The position numbers were made by a program, and so were the translations under genes. Positions 11,802-25,301 of a stretch of 64,000 bases of DNA are shown here, one piece after another (positions within the stretch are counted from its first letter, which is position 1; every line of letters begins with the position of its first letter). Under the pieces are notes generated by a model. It was not told the origin of the DNA. It was given only the letters and a program-made list of their open reading frames with translations, and searched no databases. Origin of the DNA: Flaccisagitta enflata (lineage: Eukaryota; Chaetognatha; Sagittoidea; Aphragmophora); assembly GCA_965153355.1 (NCBI GenBank), contig OZ231128.1, positions 12,772,001-12,836,000 on the forward strand. The letters run 5' to 3'.

Positions 11802-12152
11802 AGAGCAAAAAAGAAGAAAAGAAAGAAGAAGAAGAAGAAGAAGAAGAAGAAGATGAAGAAGAAGAATATAAGATCAAGAAGAAGAAGAAGAAGAAAAAGA
11901 AAGAAAGAAAAGAAAAGAAAAGGAAAGAAAAGAAAGAAAAAGAAAAGAAAAGAAAAATAACAGAAAAATAGCAGAACAAGAAGAAGAAGAAGAAGGCCGC
12001 TGCCCAAAAAGAAAAGAAAAAGAAAAGAAAGAAAAAAAGAAAAGAAAAAAAGAAAAGAAAGAAAGAAAAAGAAAAAGAAAAAGAAAGAAAAGAAAAGAAA
12101 AGAAAAGAAAAAAAAAAAAAAAAAAAAAAGAAACAAAAAGAAAAAGAAAAAG
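11697..12152 (+). repeat. (GAAA)n/(GAA)n purine tract with family B fragment
   Basis: A purine-only tract of about 450 bp with AAAG/GAA variants ends in poly-A at about 12110-12130. GGCCGCTGCCCAAAAAG at about 11994-12012 is a family B terminus stranded inside it. Confidence 0.88.
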
Positions 12153-12575
12153 AAAATAGTCGCAAAAGCGTTAGATGGTCAGCGGTACCCGTGCCCTGCC
12201 TAAGTAGGTTGTGGTTGAAGTTGAGGGGGGAGCAGGGCAGCGGCCCCGAAGGGGTCAATGACCTATGCTTTCACACAGGAGAATTTTCTCCTTCTCCTCC
12301 TCCTCCTCCCCCTCTGTTCCCTCCCCTCAAATCCCAGTCTCCAGGCCCGAATTTCAGTCTTGAGGCCCAAATCCCAGTCTTGAGGCCCAAATCCCAGCCT
12401 CAAGGCCCAAATCCTAGCCTAAAGGCCTAAATCCTAGCCTGGAGGCTGAGATTTGGAAGCCTGAAGCAGGATCTGGGCCTCTTAGCTAATTTTAGCCTCA
12501 AGACTAGGGCTAGGCCTCCGTGGTGAGCCTGGAGACTGGAGATTTGGGCCTCGAGACTGGAATTTGGGCCTCGAG

Positions 12576-13139
12576 CAGGGTACGACAAAGTGCCCAAGCA
12601 CGCAAGCATTGCTTGTAGGCAGCAAGCAAATTTTGTAGGCAGAGAGACAGATAAAAAAAAGAATAGAAAAAAAACGGGATTTTTCTATAAAAACATCAAA
12701 ATTATTTATGGCTAAAAAAGTTTTTGTATGATTTGCCATATCATACAGCTATGCATACAATCTTTATGCAATAATGAATTATGTTTTTTTTTGTACTATT
12801 TTCCAATATATCTAGGATAATGTTTCATAAAGATCATACAAGTTCTGGATTGAACACCAGTAAGATTTTCTGAAGCTCTTTTCCTTACTCTAGTTTTTAG
12901 TCGTACACGCGACTCTACAACCCACTTTGTCCATCGGTCGGTCTGTCGGTCAGTCGGTTGGTCCGTCTGTCTGCCCAGCTTTTTGCCACCCCTGCCCTCC
13001 CGCATGCAACTAAGGTAGCCGTGTATCTGGCCTTGTTGATTAAATATTAATGTTGTCCAATCTTTATATCGATATTTTGTAGGCAAGAGCTAGCAAGAAA
13101 ACCTCGCTTGTAGGCAGCTAAAAATTTTGTCGGACCCTG
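12576..13139. mobile_element. hAT-like non-autonomous transposon, 564 bp
   Basis: The ends are CAGGGTACGACAAA on the left and, inverted, CAGGGTCCGACAAA on the right. Subterminal GCTTGTAGGCAGC motifs recur in opposite orientations. The flanks GCCTCGAG and GCCTCGGA fit an 8-bp TSD with one change, and the insertion splits a family B array unit. It carries a family A copy at 12894-13037. CAGGG termini and 8-bp TSDs are usual for hAT elements. No transposase is present. Confidence 0.75.
12894..13037 (+). mobile_element. Family A element inside a hAT-like element
   Basis: The hairpin AGTCGTACACGCGACT (12899-12914, two bases shorter than usual) is followed by CTCTACAACCCACTTTGTCC and a CGGTCGGT tract. 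The 3' box is CATGCAACT and the end is CCGTGTATCTGGCCTTGTT. Confidence 0.8.
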
Positions 13140-13262
13140 GCCTCGGACTGCAGGATTTGAGGGAGGGGACGGACGGAGAAAAGAGGAGGAAAGGAAGAAG
13201 GAGAAAATTCCCCTGTGTGAAAGCATAGGTCATCGACCTCTTCGGGGCCGCTGCCCAAAAAG

Positions 13263-13865
13263 GAAGAAGAAACAATGAAAAAGTTTTTTAGATCAAAATG
13301 TATGCAGTACTACACGAACTAAAAAAAATGACGCACCTTCGTAAATGGTTTTGGAGCAAGAGCACATCTTGTAAAATGCATCTATTTCTTTGGAACTAAA
13401 AGAGCAAATTGGGCAATGTTCTTAAGGTTTCCAAACAAAAGAATTGAAATACCAAATTGGCACCGAATTAGAGAATTTCAAGTAATGTATGTTTTTAATC
13501 ATTCTCTCTGAATTGTGTTTCTTTAATCAACCTTTCTGAAGTCTTTTTGTTAATTCGCGTGATATCCATTCCATTCCATTCAGAATAGATTCTATTTTTG
13601 GGTAAATGCCTATCAAAACACTTTCAACAAAATCAAACCAAAGTGGACATGCCTCAGACCTGAGACTCAACTCCAAAGAGAGACTCTTCCTCAGTTTCGA
13701 TGTGCTTTTTTTTTGGGGGGGGGGAGGTGGGGGGAGGTGGGAGGGGGAGGTGGGGGCAAGTCGGAGAGCGAACTGAGTGAAGGAAAGGGGAGCCGGGCCA
13801 GTGGGGAAATGTTTCCTTCATCAGTCACTGACTCTCAATTCTTCTTTCTCATATGCACAAGTCAC
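13263..13865. other. Unique stretch, no gene seen
   Basis: A poly-G/GGGAGGTGG-rich patch lies at about 13710-13760, just before the CT tract. Otherwise it is unique AT-rich DNA. Confidence 0.4.
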
Positions 13866-15039
<1,174 letters not shown>

Positions 15040-15236
15040 TCCAAGGATCCTCGGGCCTTGCGCTTTTGAAATTTCACAAATCACATTACAACAAAAACGC
15101 GCTATATTACAACAGCGTCAAGGTCGCCAAAAAATTAATGGAAGAATTCATTTTTTAAAGAAATTTTCACTCGATTTTAAGGCCTGGAGAGAGATGAGGT
15201 TTCTTTCTTTCTATTTCGTATTGTCTTACAGTATGA

Positions 15237-15808
15237 TTTTCTTGGAATGCAACATAAGAAACCTATATATATCCGCTCCTGAGCAGCGTAGCAAGATGCG
15301 GATTGCACCATTGGACATAGCTTGAAAAACAATTTTTACTATGTTTTTTCTAATATCATGATACATCATGACATATGTCTACCACGATGCCAGTAAAGAC
15401 GTTGACATCTCTAACATCAAGAAATTGGCTGTCTGATTCTCCCTCCAAAAAGAATGAGGAGGTTCAGTTGGTCACATAATTGGCAATCAAGGGGCTTCCA
15501 TGTGATTTTCTAGTCATACTTTAGAAAAAAATGTGTCATGATTCAGTTGGCCTCACGATCACCAATTATTTGATCAACAGATCTTCTTCATCTTTTTTAA
15601 AAGGAGAATCAGAAACCCAATTTCGAGATGTTGAAGATGTCAATGTTTTTACTGACTTGATGGTAGAGATACGTCATATTGCGTCATGACATCCGAAAAG
15701 ACATAGAAAAAATAGTTTGTTGTGCTCTGTCCAATGGTGCAATCAGCATCTTTCTACTATCTTTTAAGGCAGAGATATATAGGTTCATATGTTGCATTCC
15801 CAAAACTC
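15237..15808. mobile_element. Palindromic non-autonomous element with arms over 200 bp
   Basis: The left arm (about 15237-15470) and right arm (about 15540-15808) are diverged inverted copies. Landmarks such as GGAATGCAACATA, GCGGATTGCACCATTGGACA, AACATTGACATCT and CTGATTCTCC occur in mirror order. The element is non-coding. GCGGATTGCACCA also occurs in the hAT-like element at about 34089. Confidence 0.75.
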
Positions 15809-15831
15809 ATATATATTCTTTTATTATTCTT

Positions 15832-16964
<1,133 letters not shown>

Positions 16965-17292
16965 TATCATCCCATAAAATGGCGTTTATGAGTTTTTCTT
17001 GGCGTTGCCATTCGTTTACTCCTCACTGGTCATCCAGGCCTCGACGTGATCCCGTCTTCTCTTCTTTCCCTCACCCACGCATTTCTTATTACTCTAGATT
17101 CATCATTATTATTTCCTCTAATGGCCTTTCCCTGTTTCTTCTTTCACTTGAACTAGTGACCATTTTCTGCGTAAATATATATATACCAATATCTTGTACG
17201 CACTATGCACTAGTCCACTACAAACCTTTATTCTCCGCTCATATGTTATTTTCTTACACCCCTTGTCACCCCCCCCCTTTGCGTCCCGTCCC

Positions 17293-17475
17293 CAAACAAG
17301 GCCAACACCTATAAGTCGCGTGAGAGACTTACAGATTGACTTAGAATGACCTAGAATGACTTAGAATGACTTAAAGAAATAAAATTGATAAAAAAAGTAA
17401 ATGTGTGACCGACAGACTGACCGACGGACGGACGGACAAAGTGGGCTGTAGAGTCGCGTGCACGCGACTAAAAAG
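17293..17475 (-). mobile_element. Family A element with short internal 10-bp array
   Basis: On the minus strand: hairpin AGTCGCGTGCACGCGACT (17452-17469), CTACAGCCCACTTTGTCC, CCGTCCGT tract, four units of the TAAGTCATTC type, 3' box CACGCGACT, then TTATAGGTGTTGGCCTTGTTT. The internal array is the short form of the one expanded at 25302-26858. Confidence 0.85.
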
Positions 17476-17619
17476 TTCGTTTCAAATTGAAACTGAAATG
17501 CGCGAAATGTTCTCAACGATCGTGATAATAACAGATCATTTGTAGTTGTACCAGAATTATCTTTCCTTTTTCTAACATTTAATGTCTATCACTCTACAAT
17601 CTATTTATCATCTATCGAA
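17476..17619. other. Short unique spacer
   Basis: Unique sequence between a family A copy and the TATC array. Nothing is seen in it. Confidence 0.4.
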
Positions 17620-17630
17620 TGTCTGTCTGT

Positions 17631-17707
<77 letters not shown>

Positions 17708-17734
17708 AAATGTCTATCTATCTCTCTGTCTATA

Positions 17735-17784
<50 letters not shown>

Positions 17785-17794
17785 CACATCTGTA

Positions 17795-17893
<99 letters not shown>

Positions 17894-17955
17894 CTAACTA
17901 TCTATCGATCTATTTATCTATCTATCTTTCTATCTTTCTATCTATCTATCTGCAT
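17620..17955 (+). repeat. (TATC)n microsatellite
   Basis: About 335 bp of ATCT tetramers with AAATG and ACACATCTG interruptions. Frames give Ile-Tyr-Leu-Ser polymers only. Confidence 0.95.
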
Positions 17956-17999
17956 TTCTATTTTTCTATTTCCCTTCCTATTTTTTCCCTCCTTTCTCT

Positions 18000-18690
<691 letters not shown>

Positions 18691-18812
18691 ATGAACAAGG
18701 CTAAGTAGGCCAATCGGTGCGCCGGGTGGATCGTCAAAGGTTTGCGTGACCAACCAAAAGACCAACAGACCGACAGTCCAACGGTTATAGAGGTGCGTTG
18801 GCGCACCTAAAA
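18691..18812 (-). mobile_element. Family A element, AGGTGCG subtype, compact
   Basis: Only about 122 bp. On the minus strand the hairpin is AGGTGCGCCAACGCACCT (18791-18808), with CTATAACCGTTGGAC and GGTCTGTTGGTC following. The 3' box GGCGCACC inverts its own arm and the end is TAGCCTTGTTC. Confidence 0.78.
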
Positions 18813-19277
18813 GCAGACCTGTGTAATTATAGGGACTCCTTATTAAGGAGTGACGCGGACAGACCTGAAAACTGACCGATGTACGACAGACGACCACTTT
18901 CAACGAAGCGAACCGAGCGAGAAACAGCAAGTAATAAAGAAAAGATGATGTGAGTGAGAAATTTGCACCGCGAATCTCGACCGAGTAAAGTTAAAAATGA
19001 CGCCGGCGACTTATCTTAATTCCCTCGACTCTGATTCGTATGGAAATTTTGTCTCTTCTTGAAGGTTTGGAAATCGAGGGTCAAATAAATGGTCGAATAA
19101 ATGGTCAAATAAATGGGATTTGTGACTCTGCCGACAAAAAGCGGGTCTATAAAACGACCTTATTAACGAGCTTTCCTCATGTCATAATTAGATTTGAACT
19201 GAGAGAGTACAAGAGGACAAGAGGACTTTCATAGGCGCTGCAGCAGAGCAATGCAAACAACGCAGATTCGTAATGGA
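18813..19277. other. Unique stretch, no gene seen
   Basis: A small ACTCCTTATTAAGGAGT palindrome lies at 18835-18851. A short ATAAATGGTC tandem is at 19085-19115. Confidence 0.45.
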
Positions 19278-19325
19278 TACACACACACGCACGCACGCAC
19301 GCACGCACGCACACAAACACACACA

Positions 19326-19362
<37 letters not shown>
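19278..19362 (+). repeat. (CA)n/(CACG)n microsatellite
   Basis: CGCA tetramers pass into CA dinucleotides with two CAAA interruptions. Confidence 0.9.
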
Positions 19363-19365
<3 letters not shown>

Positions 19366-19439
19366 CTCGCAAGCACAGGCAGACGTACGGACTGACAAAC
19401 GAAAGAACAGTCAGACACATAACTCAATTCACAGAGGCG

Positions 19440-19521
19440 TTATTTCAACAACAATAACCACAATAGCAACACCAACATCCACAACATCAACGTCAACAAC
19501 AACCTTACCAACAACATTCTT

Positions 19522-19609
<88 letters not shown>

Positions 19610-19645
19610 TCAACAACATTAACATCAACAGCAAAAGCAACAACC
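19440..19645 (+). repeat. (CAA)n microsatellite
   Basis: A pure core at about 19520-19610 is flanked by CAACATCAA variants. Confidence 0.92.
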
Positions 19646-20342
19646 GACATTTTCTCTTGCTTGCTCTCTCGATATAAATCTTTGTCTTGAAAAATGAATG
19701 AAAAATTGAATTCTGTCGCTTCTGAAATTGAGTGTTGGAATGTTTGGAATCATTGACGTGGTTATTTATATCACGAATCACGGGGTCGCGTCACACACAT
19801 AAAAGTCCAACACGACGCAGAACATTGGAAATCGGTATGCTATAAAACTCGTCAACGGTGGTTGATTTTTTTTTTTTTTTTGATCCGCCTTGGAAAGATC
19901 ACAATTCATGAGATGGGAGGGGGTGGGGGAATCAAGAAAAACAGGACTCGTTGCATTTCCCGTTTTGTTTTGAAGGAAATCGAATGTTCAAAATGATGAT
20001 CACGATCACGATCTTAGAACATAAGAAGGGGAAAAAAATCAAACAAAAAGCCAAGCGAAAGAAAGAAAAAAAAAAAAAGAAAAGAAAGGAGGACCATCTC
20101 AACTACTTGTAACTTTGGCATCAGACTTTCGTGTAAATGTCTAATTCAGTTGGATTGAGCATTGGAATAGATTGAAGATGACCAACCCGGTTTTGGTGCG
20201 GGATAATGCAATGATGCAATTCTCAGTCGCACAAAGTGAACGATGCCGATTTTTCGGTCTCTCAGCGGTGAGCCGATCACGCGCCGATTCCTTTCCAAAG
20301 ACAACCATGAATCTTTTCCACTTTTGACTCTCAGCCTTTGGA
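19646..20342. other. Unique stretch, no gene seen
   Basis: A poly-T run at 19867-19880 and a poly-A/GAAA patch at 20060-20090. No coding or TIR signal. Confidence 0.4.
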
Positions 20343-20642
<300 letters not shown>

Positions 20643-20760
20643 GTTGATTGTAAATAACAAAATTTGTTTCATCCTGATTAACTAATTTATGACTGGAAAA
20701 CCAAAATCACTTCGTCAGCATCGATCACGAGGATATCCCGAGGTGAGACCTCCCTTGAAT

Positions 20761-20762
<2 letters not shown>

Positions 20763-20847
<85 letters not shown>

Positions 20848-20858
20848 CAGACAGACAA
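20763..20858 (+). repeat. (GA)n/(GACA)n compound microsatellite
   Basis: GA, then GACA, GA again, then a short GACA run. This is the complementary strand sense of the array at 20343-20639 a few hundred bases away, so the two form a potential inverted pair. Confidence 0.93.
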
Positions 20859-21170
20859 AACGACTTTCAAAAAGACAGATAGACACGCACACACACAAAC
20901 TTGGACATACATTCACAGACGCACGTACCGGTCAATACCCCCATTCGCCTGGGAGACCAATAGTGTCCAGCATAACATTTGAGTTTCGCCCATGAAGCAA
21001 GACGTTTGTGTGGGAGTAGAAGAGGGAGGAGAACCGCTTTAGAGGTGATGATTTTAGCAACGCACCTTGCCTATTTTTCCCCTCCTTAACTTGGGACTCA
21101 ATTTTATAGTAATCGTTTTCCTGGGGCTTCTCTTTTTTGCTGGCCGGCAATCGGGATTTACTAAATGTGG

Positions 21171-22408
21171 CGCCGAAGAAAAGCGAAGTTGCTATCGTCA
21201 GTTGCGTCTTCTGTGCCGCGCCTGGTTGCGTCAGTTGAGAGGCTATTGCGTCTTCTGTGCGGCACCTGTTGGCATCAGTTGAGAGGCTCTTGCTTCTTCT
21301 GTGCTCTGTTTGTTTGCATCAGTTGAGTCTTCTGTACCGCGCCTGTGGGCGTCAGTTGAGATGCTATTATATCTTCTTTGCCGTGCCTGATTGCATTAGT
21401 AATAAAGCGGTTTTTGCATGTTCTGTACTGCGCTGCTTGTATCAGTTGAGAGGCTACCAGATTTTCTATGCCATGCCTGTTCGCGTCTGTTGAGAAGTTA
21501 TTGGGTCTTCTTAACCGCACATGTTTGCGTCAGTTATGACTTATGAGGCTATTGCGTCTTCTGTACCGCACCTATGTGCATCAGATGAGTGGTCATTGTA
21601 TTCTGTACGGCGCCTGTTTGCATCAGTTGAGAGGCTAACACCCCTTCCATAATTAAGCGAACTGGAAAAAGGGTTCCAAATCGATAGTAAAAATGCACTC
21701 AGAGTGATGAAATTTGACAAAGAGGCAGCTAAGGCATGTAGTACTTTGACGTCGTAAAGCAATGTAAGGGACTTTCCTGCCTGTAGAGCGTGATGGAGGG
21801 TCTTTTGTCGAAAGTGCGGAATCAAATTGTTGCCAATTTCTACAGAAATAAATGTTTCAATGGGGAAGATGTATAATTTCCAGCATTTTAAGGAGATGAA
21901 ATGCAAAAAAAGACCGTTATAAATCACGATATTGTTAGTTGATGCAGGAGAGTCAGTGCAGTTGCGCAGAGGGAGGGGCAGGGAAGGTCGCATAAACTGA
22001 TAAAAGCCCATGAATTGAAGGTGACATATTGACATCATGGCGAGAGAGGGCCCTTGCGCGACCGTTCACTAATTTGCATAATTTAGCTCAAAAGAAGATA
22101 GCCGCCTACATTTTTGAGTCATTTTTGCATTATGTTGATGAAATTTACCGATGTTGATGTTTTACATTGTTTGAATTGATCAAACTCATATCTATCAATC
22201 CTTAAATCTCATAATATTTTAACCCAGTTCACCTAATTATGGAAGGGGTGTTATTGCGTCTTCTGTACCGCGCCTGTTTGCGTCAGTTGAATGGTTATTG
22301 CGTCTTTTGTATCACGCTTGTTTGTGTCAGTTGAGTGGCCATTGCGTCTTCTGTGCCGCTCCTGTTTGCGTCAGTTGCGTCAGTTGAGTCCATTGCGTCT
22401 CAACGCTT
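21171..22408 (+). repeat. Minisatellite of about 42 bp, split by an insertion
   Basis: At least a dozen diverged units of the type GCGTCTTCTGTACCGCGCC + TGTTTGCGTCAGTTGAGAGGCTATT. It occupies 21171-21637 and 22252-22408. The gap is a TA-flanked transposon. A short duplicated GCGTCAGTT is near the right end. Confidence 0.88.
21638..22251. mobile_element. TA-flanked non-autonomous DNA transposon, 614 bp
   Basis: TIRs begin ACACCCCTTCCATAATTA and extend about 28 bp (GGTGAACTGG; left copy AGCGAACTGG). The target is a minisatellite unit: uninterrupted units read GAGGCTATTGCG, and here TA is duplicated on both sides (21636-21637 and 22252-22253). TA duplication fits the Tc1/mariner type or relatives. 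No transposase is seen. Confidence 0.85.
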
Positions 22409-23459
22409 CGTTGCGTACACGAGGCTGACCGACGAAAGAAAGGCATTTGACCTTTCACCGACCTTCGGAAATGCACGCCGGGATGAAGTTTCTTGTACGT
22501 GTAACGGTGTACGTCAGTACGTGTATCATTAAACCTTAGTTCAAGAGTCAATGACCGTACAGTGTACAACTTATCCTTAAAATTATCATTGAAATTGTCA
22601 TGGCAACAATAATTTTCAGCAGGCATTCAAATTGTGGAGAGGCGAGAGGTCTCTCGGAAATGTTCAGAATCTCAGATGTTCTTGTATAGAAAACCCATCT
22701 CGGTAGCTTGGAAAAATTTGAACACCTGATTTTCAGTACATGAAACTCATTAATCTATAATCTCTAAATAAAACATTTCAAAAAGGGTAGGATATAAAGG
22801 GATTCGTTCGCGAAGTTTGCCGCGAAGTGCAATGAGCCTTTGGATCCTGCTGAGCGGTTGCCGGTTGCGCAATCGTGTGGCCACCGGCTTTGGCCGCCGC
22901 GCAATTGCGCTGGGTTCTCACCGCAGCGAATTCGCAGCGCTGGTTTACGAGGCGTATTAGCGCCTCGGCAGGTTTACGAGCCGTGTTTGCGTCTCGGCAG
23001 GTAACTCCTCTTTTGAACTTGACCTCATTGACTCGTGGCAAACCGGAAGCAGGTAAAAGGCGTGGCAAAAAATGACGCTCCCGGTCAAAAATTGTGCAAC
23101 TGGCGCCGACGCATTTTTTTTCTGCAACCTTGCATGGACAATTATAATTCATATTTGCCTGGCGAACCAAATCATTCTTTTATGATTTGGATGATCAGAT
23201 TTGATTTTACAGCTCGTCACTCTAATTCCCAAACAAAAACAAGCAGGCCAACAATTCTATCTCTCTCCAGCACACGATTCCTGTTTGCTATCGTGGCAAA
23301 TATTGATATCAATGCAGAAACCAGGGGGCCATTCAATTCACTTTAGCTCTGTCAAGCGGACAAATTGACGGACGTGAAAACCTTTTCATTTCTTTTCATT
23401 TCTCTTCATTTCAACCTTTTCCATGGATAGTGAAGCGAGGACGAAATACTTTTCGAGGT

Positions 23460-23460
<1 letters not shown>
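22409..23460. other. CpG-rich patch with hairpin dimer, no gene assigned
   Basis: 22800-23060 is markedly GC/CpG-rich for this window. A dimer of about 29-bp units (TTTACGAGGCGTATTAGCGCC type) is at 22942-23000. The first copy contains the hairpin GAGGCG-TATTA(G)-CGCCTC. Open frames on both strands here are not recognised. Confidence 0.4.

Positions 23461-23508
<48 letters not shown>
23461..23508 (+). repeat. (GA)n microsatellite
   Basis: 48 bp of pure GA. Confidence 0.95.
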
Positions 23509-23510
<2 letters not shown>

Positions 23511-23954
23511 CGCTTGTCAATGATCCCCCAGAAATAACACCTTTCTACTTTTATTTGCAGATGAATTGGTGTATGTGGATCGCCGAGCCAATTATCAACC
23601 TATCGGCCCGCAGTGACCCGTAACACCTGTCCAAAGATTAATGTCGCAGTAGTGCTACAACTTTAGATACCTCGCTATTGCGGGTAAGAAACAATGTAAA
23701 TCCCTGATGTTGGATATCAGATGAGTATATCCTGAGATATTTCACTTTGTCCTCTAGATTTTATCCCAATTTTGTTGCTTGTTCTTGACTTAATGGGCCC
23801 GGTACCACTAGCTAGCGACACCCAGTTATCAAATATTCCATAACTTTGGTTTGAATCTATATAACATTCGCCTGCAAGAAATCAACCAAAATCCATGGGC
23901 AAATCAAAGAACTTTTCACAAGCTTTTTAGCGGTGAAACCCGCATCTGATTATA
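23509..23954. other. Unique stretch, no gene seen
   Basis: No repeat, TIR or coding signal recognised. Confidence 0.4.
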
Positions 23955-24980
23955 TAGTCGAGCTTCACTAGAGCGCATCTCAGGGGACCGAACTAATTCA
24001 TGCCTTATAGGCGAGGTGCCTTATTGCCGAAAGCATGAAGTTCTGTATCTTTAAAAAAGCTAACTTCTAAAAACATTACAGAATACTCCAATTTGCATCT
24101 TGTTCCTATTTTTGTAATGATTTGAAAGCATGATACATGTTTTCATACAAGGGTGATTACTGATTCCGAGACTGTCACGCGAACACAGGATGGAGCCTTT
24201 TATCTCAAAATGATTGTCGTTTTTTGTGTGTCTTCACTCATCTAAGAGAGGTCATGTTCATCTGTAGTGTTGGATGGTCATTCCATCACACAAACATTAA
24301 AACTGCGAAAAAACGATGATTTCCGTTACCTTTCATGCCTTCAAACTTTTGTTTTCATTCAGTTGTTAATTCTTTCATTCATTCATTAATCGTTTCATCT
24401 ATTCATTCATTCATTCATTCACTTATGCATTCATAACGTTCATTCATCGAAATTGTTCATTTATCAAAAAACTTGTATTCATTCATTCTTAGGCGGCAAG
24501 GCGCACTTATTGGCCAAAACAGATAAATATTTTTTTTAATTTTAAGTCAACAGGCAATCTTGCCTTCCTTCTCTAGCTGTTTGAATTTGAAAACTTGGCC
24601 TTGTTTTCCCAAATTCAATCAGCATCCTTTTTTTTTCATTGATTATTATTATTTTTTTTTCTTTTTTTTTGCAATGTCTGCAGTTTCGTTGCTCAAGAAA
24701 ATGATTTATTTGTTTTTCATATTTTTTTTTTCATTTGCTTTTTCTTCTCCCTCTTCTTCTTTTTCTTCCCCTCCTCCTCCTTTCATGCCTTCTAGGCGAG
24801 GAAAAAATCTAAAAATACCCATATTTTCATGCCTTCTAGTGAAATTTGCCTTATAGGCGGGTGCGCAATAGACGGGGTTTCTTAACAAAGAAGTTAAGGC
24901 AAAAAAGTTGGGACTTTTGAAATCATGCCATCTAGCGAGGGATGCCTTATTAGCAGGTGCGCTCTTGTGAAGCTCGACTG
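23955..24980. mobile_element. pogo/Tc1-like non-autonomous element, 1026 bp
   Basis: The right end inverted reads CAGTCGAGCTTCACAAGAGC and the left end TAGTCGAGCTTCACTAGAGC, each next to TA (23953-23954 and 24981-24982). Subterminal GCCTTATAGGCG and ATGCCTTCTAGGCGAGG motifs recur inside. An ATTC array is at 24361-24421. CAG-type ends with TA duplication fit the pogo/Tigger group. No open transposase frame is left. Confidence 0.7.
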
Positions 24981-25301
24981 TATATCTTTTTAAAGATTTG
25001 GTGAGCATTTGAAGTTGATTAGCTTTTTCTGGTAATTTTGCAGTGATTTGAATGGGGAATGTTTTTACAGTTAGATCTTATTCGACTTTGTCTGATGCAA
25101 TCCAGGTGAAATTCATGAGCAAAATGAACATTTTATTAAAGCTTTACCTAGTAAAAAAATCAGCATGTGGCTAAATATCTTTGTTTAGATGTGACAGTTG
25201 TTTGATTTTGGGACAATAATCATTGGACAAGTGTTAGTGGACCGTAATTGCGTAATGGAACCACTTCAAATCAATTGATCAATCACTCGCCTCCTCTCCA
25301 A

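Larger units (their letters stand above)
12157..13262 (-). mobile_element. Family B element, prime subtype, carrying nested insertions
   Basis: The tail end (TCGCAAAAGCGTTAGATGG) is at 12158 and the GCAGCGGCCCCGAAGGGG inner motif at 12238. An array of AGGCCCAAATCCCAGTC units follows. The terminal GGGGCCGCTGCCCAAAAAGG is at 13243-13262. A hAT-like element (12576-13139) interrupts the array, so the original copy was about 540 bp. Confidence 0.85.

Noticed and set aside
22778-23170. A 130-codon minus-strand frame as a gene
   Set aside because: GC-rich patch with open frames on both strands and hairpin repeats; nothing recognised.
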